Origin: Dunaliella salina
Taxonomy: Eukaryota; Chlorophyta; Chlorophyceae; Chlamydomonadales; Dunaliellaceae
DNA length: 17,855 nucleotides
NCBI GenBank assembly: GCA_002284615.2
Contig: MU069442.1
Span: 758,880 to 776,734 of the forward strand
Reading direction: 5' to 3'
This document shows positions 17,256-17,855 of the stretch, in pieces; positions within the stretch are counted from its first letter, which is position 1; every line of letters begins with the position of its first letter. Under the pieces are notes generated by a model. That model made no database searches. It was not told the DNA's origin and worked only from the letters and a program-made list of their open reading frames with translations. The position numbers were made by a program, and so were the translations under genes.

Positions 17256-17855
17256 CCATCGCCTGTGTCGCTGTTTATTGGAGCTTGGAATGATTCCAAC
17301 GGCATTTCCGTTTGCGTGGTGCTGGCTGAGTCTGCTGAGGGGTTGCTTGCATGATCAAGGCCCAGTCAGCCACGTTCAGGCTCTGCAAAGTGCCTGGAAC
17401 ATTGGAATGCCTGAGCAAGAAAACCCACGTGATTTACTCATGTCGCTGCTGAGAACCTTCATGCTTGCTGCTCTTTACTTAGTAAATTGTGTGTAATTTT
17501 TTTATTTGGGGTAGTATTTTTTTGCGTCCCTGAGGCAGTTGCTTTGTTGGATGCTTAGCTAATTTTTCCTGCTCAGAAAGGACTCCTTGCTAATTTGGAA
17601 TTGGAATAGTAGGGATGAATGTATGGATTAGGTAGTATGGCCCTTCCGTGCTGCTTGGGGTGTTTACCCCTGGTGTTGTCACACCAAATTAGTGGCATTG
17701 CTGAATCATGGTTCAAACAAGTGTGTGTTGTGTGACCTGTATTTAAGTGGGGTTGTTTTGTTGGGTTCTCTCTCTTATTTAATCTTCTGTACCACCTTTC
17801 CTTGAGGTTTGGCTCCGTTTCTGTTATCCCTGGCCTTGTGCCAGGGGTGCCCTGT
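17256..17855. other. 3' flank of the oxygenase gene
   Basis: No further gene is supported. A 72-codon open frame at 17278-17496 is most likely 3' UTR. A hairpin ccctggc-cttgt-gccaggg lies at 17828-17846 near the window end. Confidence 0.45.
17492..17496 (+). terminator. Candidate polyadenylation signal TGTAA
   Basis: TGTAA is the usual polyadenylation signal in chlorophyte green algae. This copy lies about 240 nt after the stop codon and is followed by T-rich sequence. TGTAA also occurs elsewhere in the window, so this is only a candidate. Confidence 0.35.

Overview
This is nuclear DNA from a photosynthetic eukaryote, most likely a green alga. The evidence is one long gene split into about 14 exons by GT-AG (and one GC-AG) introns, a predicted plastid transit peptide, abundant micro- and minisatellites, and decayed non-LTR retrotransposon copies of a style I associate with chlorophyte genomes. 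Base composition is moderate and there is no bacterial gene packing. I cannot name the species; a Dunaliella-like chlorophyte is a guess. Layout: 1-497 is a foldback (MITE-like) element cut by the window edge, with a TCT microsatellite inside. 498-2390 has no gene I can support. 2390-4870 holds two degenerate, 5'-truncated copies of the 3' end of one LINE-type retrotransposon, lying head to head. The minus-strand copy keeps an RNase H domain, a knuckle-like Cys/His segment and a C-terminal tail; the plus-strand copy keeps only the tail. Both keep the same 3' UTR hairpin. 4870-6225 is intergenic, with one short coding-like island and a TATA-like site. 6226-17255 is the main gene, on the + strand. 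17256-17855 is its 3' flank. The main gene was rebuilt by matching exon phases: all 13 junctions keep frame and give 1803 nt, or 600 residues plus stop. The product is a plastid Rieske-type non-haem iron oxygenase of the PAO / TIC55 / PTC52 group. It has a transit peptide, a Rieske [2Fe-2S] site (C135-P-H137, C154-S-Y-H157), a mononuclear iron site (D250-P-S-H253, H258, D422), the C-terminal C500-x2-C503 pair typical of the group, and two hydrophobic segments at the C-terminus. The substrate cannot be read from the sequence; a chlorophyll-breakdown or related tetrapyrrole step is an inference from the family. The most unusual feature is how the introns relate to the exons. A 44-nt dispersed repeat sits on the exon 3 donor, exactly where the conserved linker between the two halves of the Rieske site should be encoded. 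Intron 8 carries several copies of the exon 9 acceptor. Intron 10 carries tandem copies of the end of exon 10, including a 66-nt copy with a stop codon. Intron 11 repeats the sequence at its own donor. Intron 5 has a GC donor and a 21-unit, 17-bp minisatellite without a single indel. Together these suggest repeated local duplication at splice sites, with possible decoy sites, poison exons or a truncated soluble isoform. None of the expression consequences can be shown from DNA alone.
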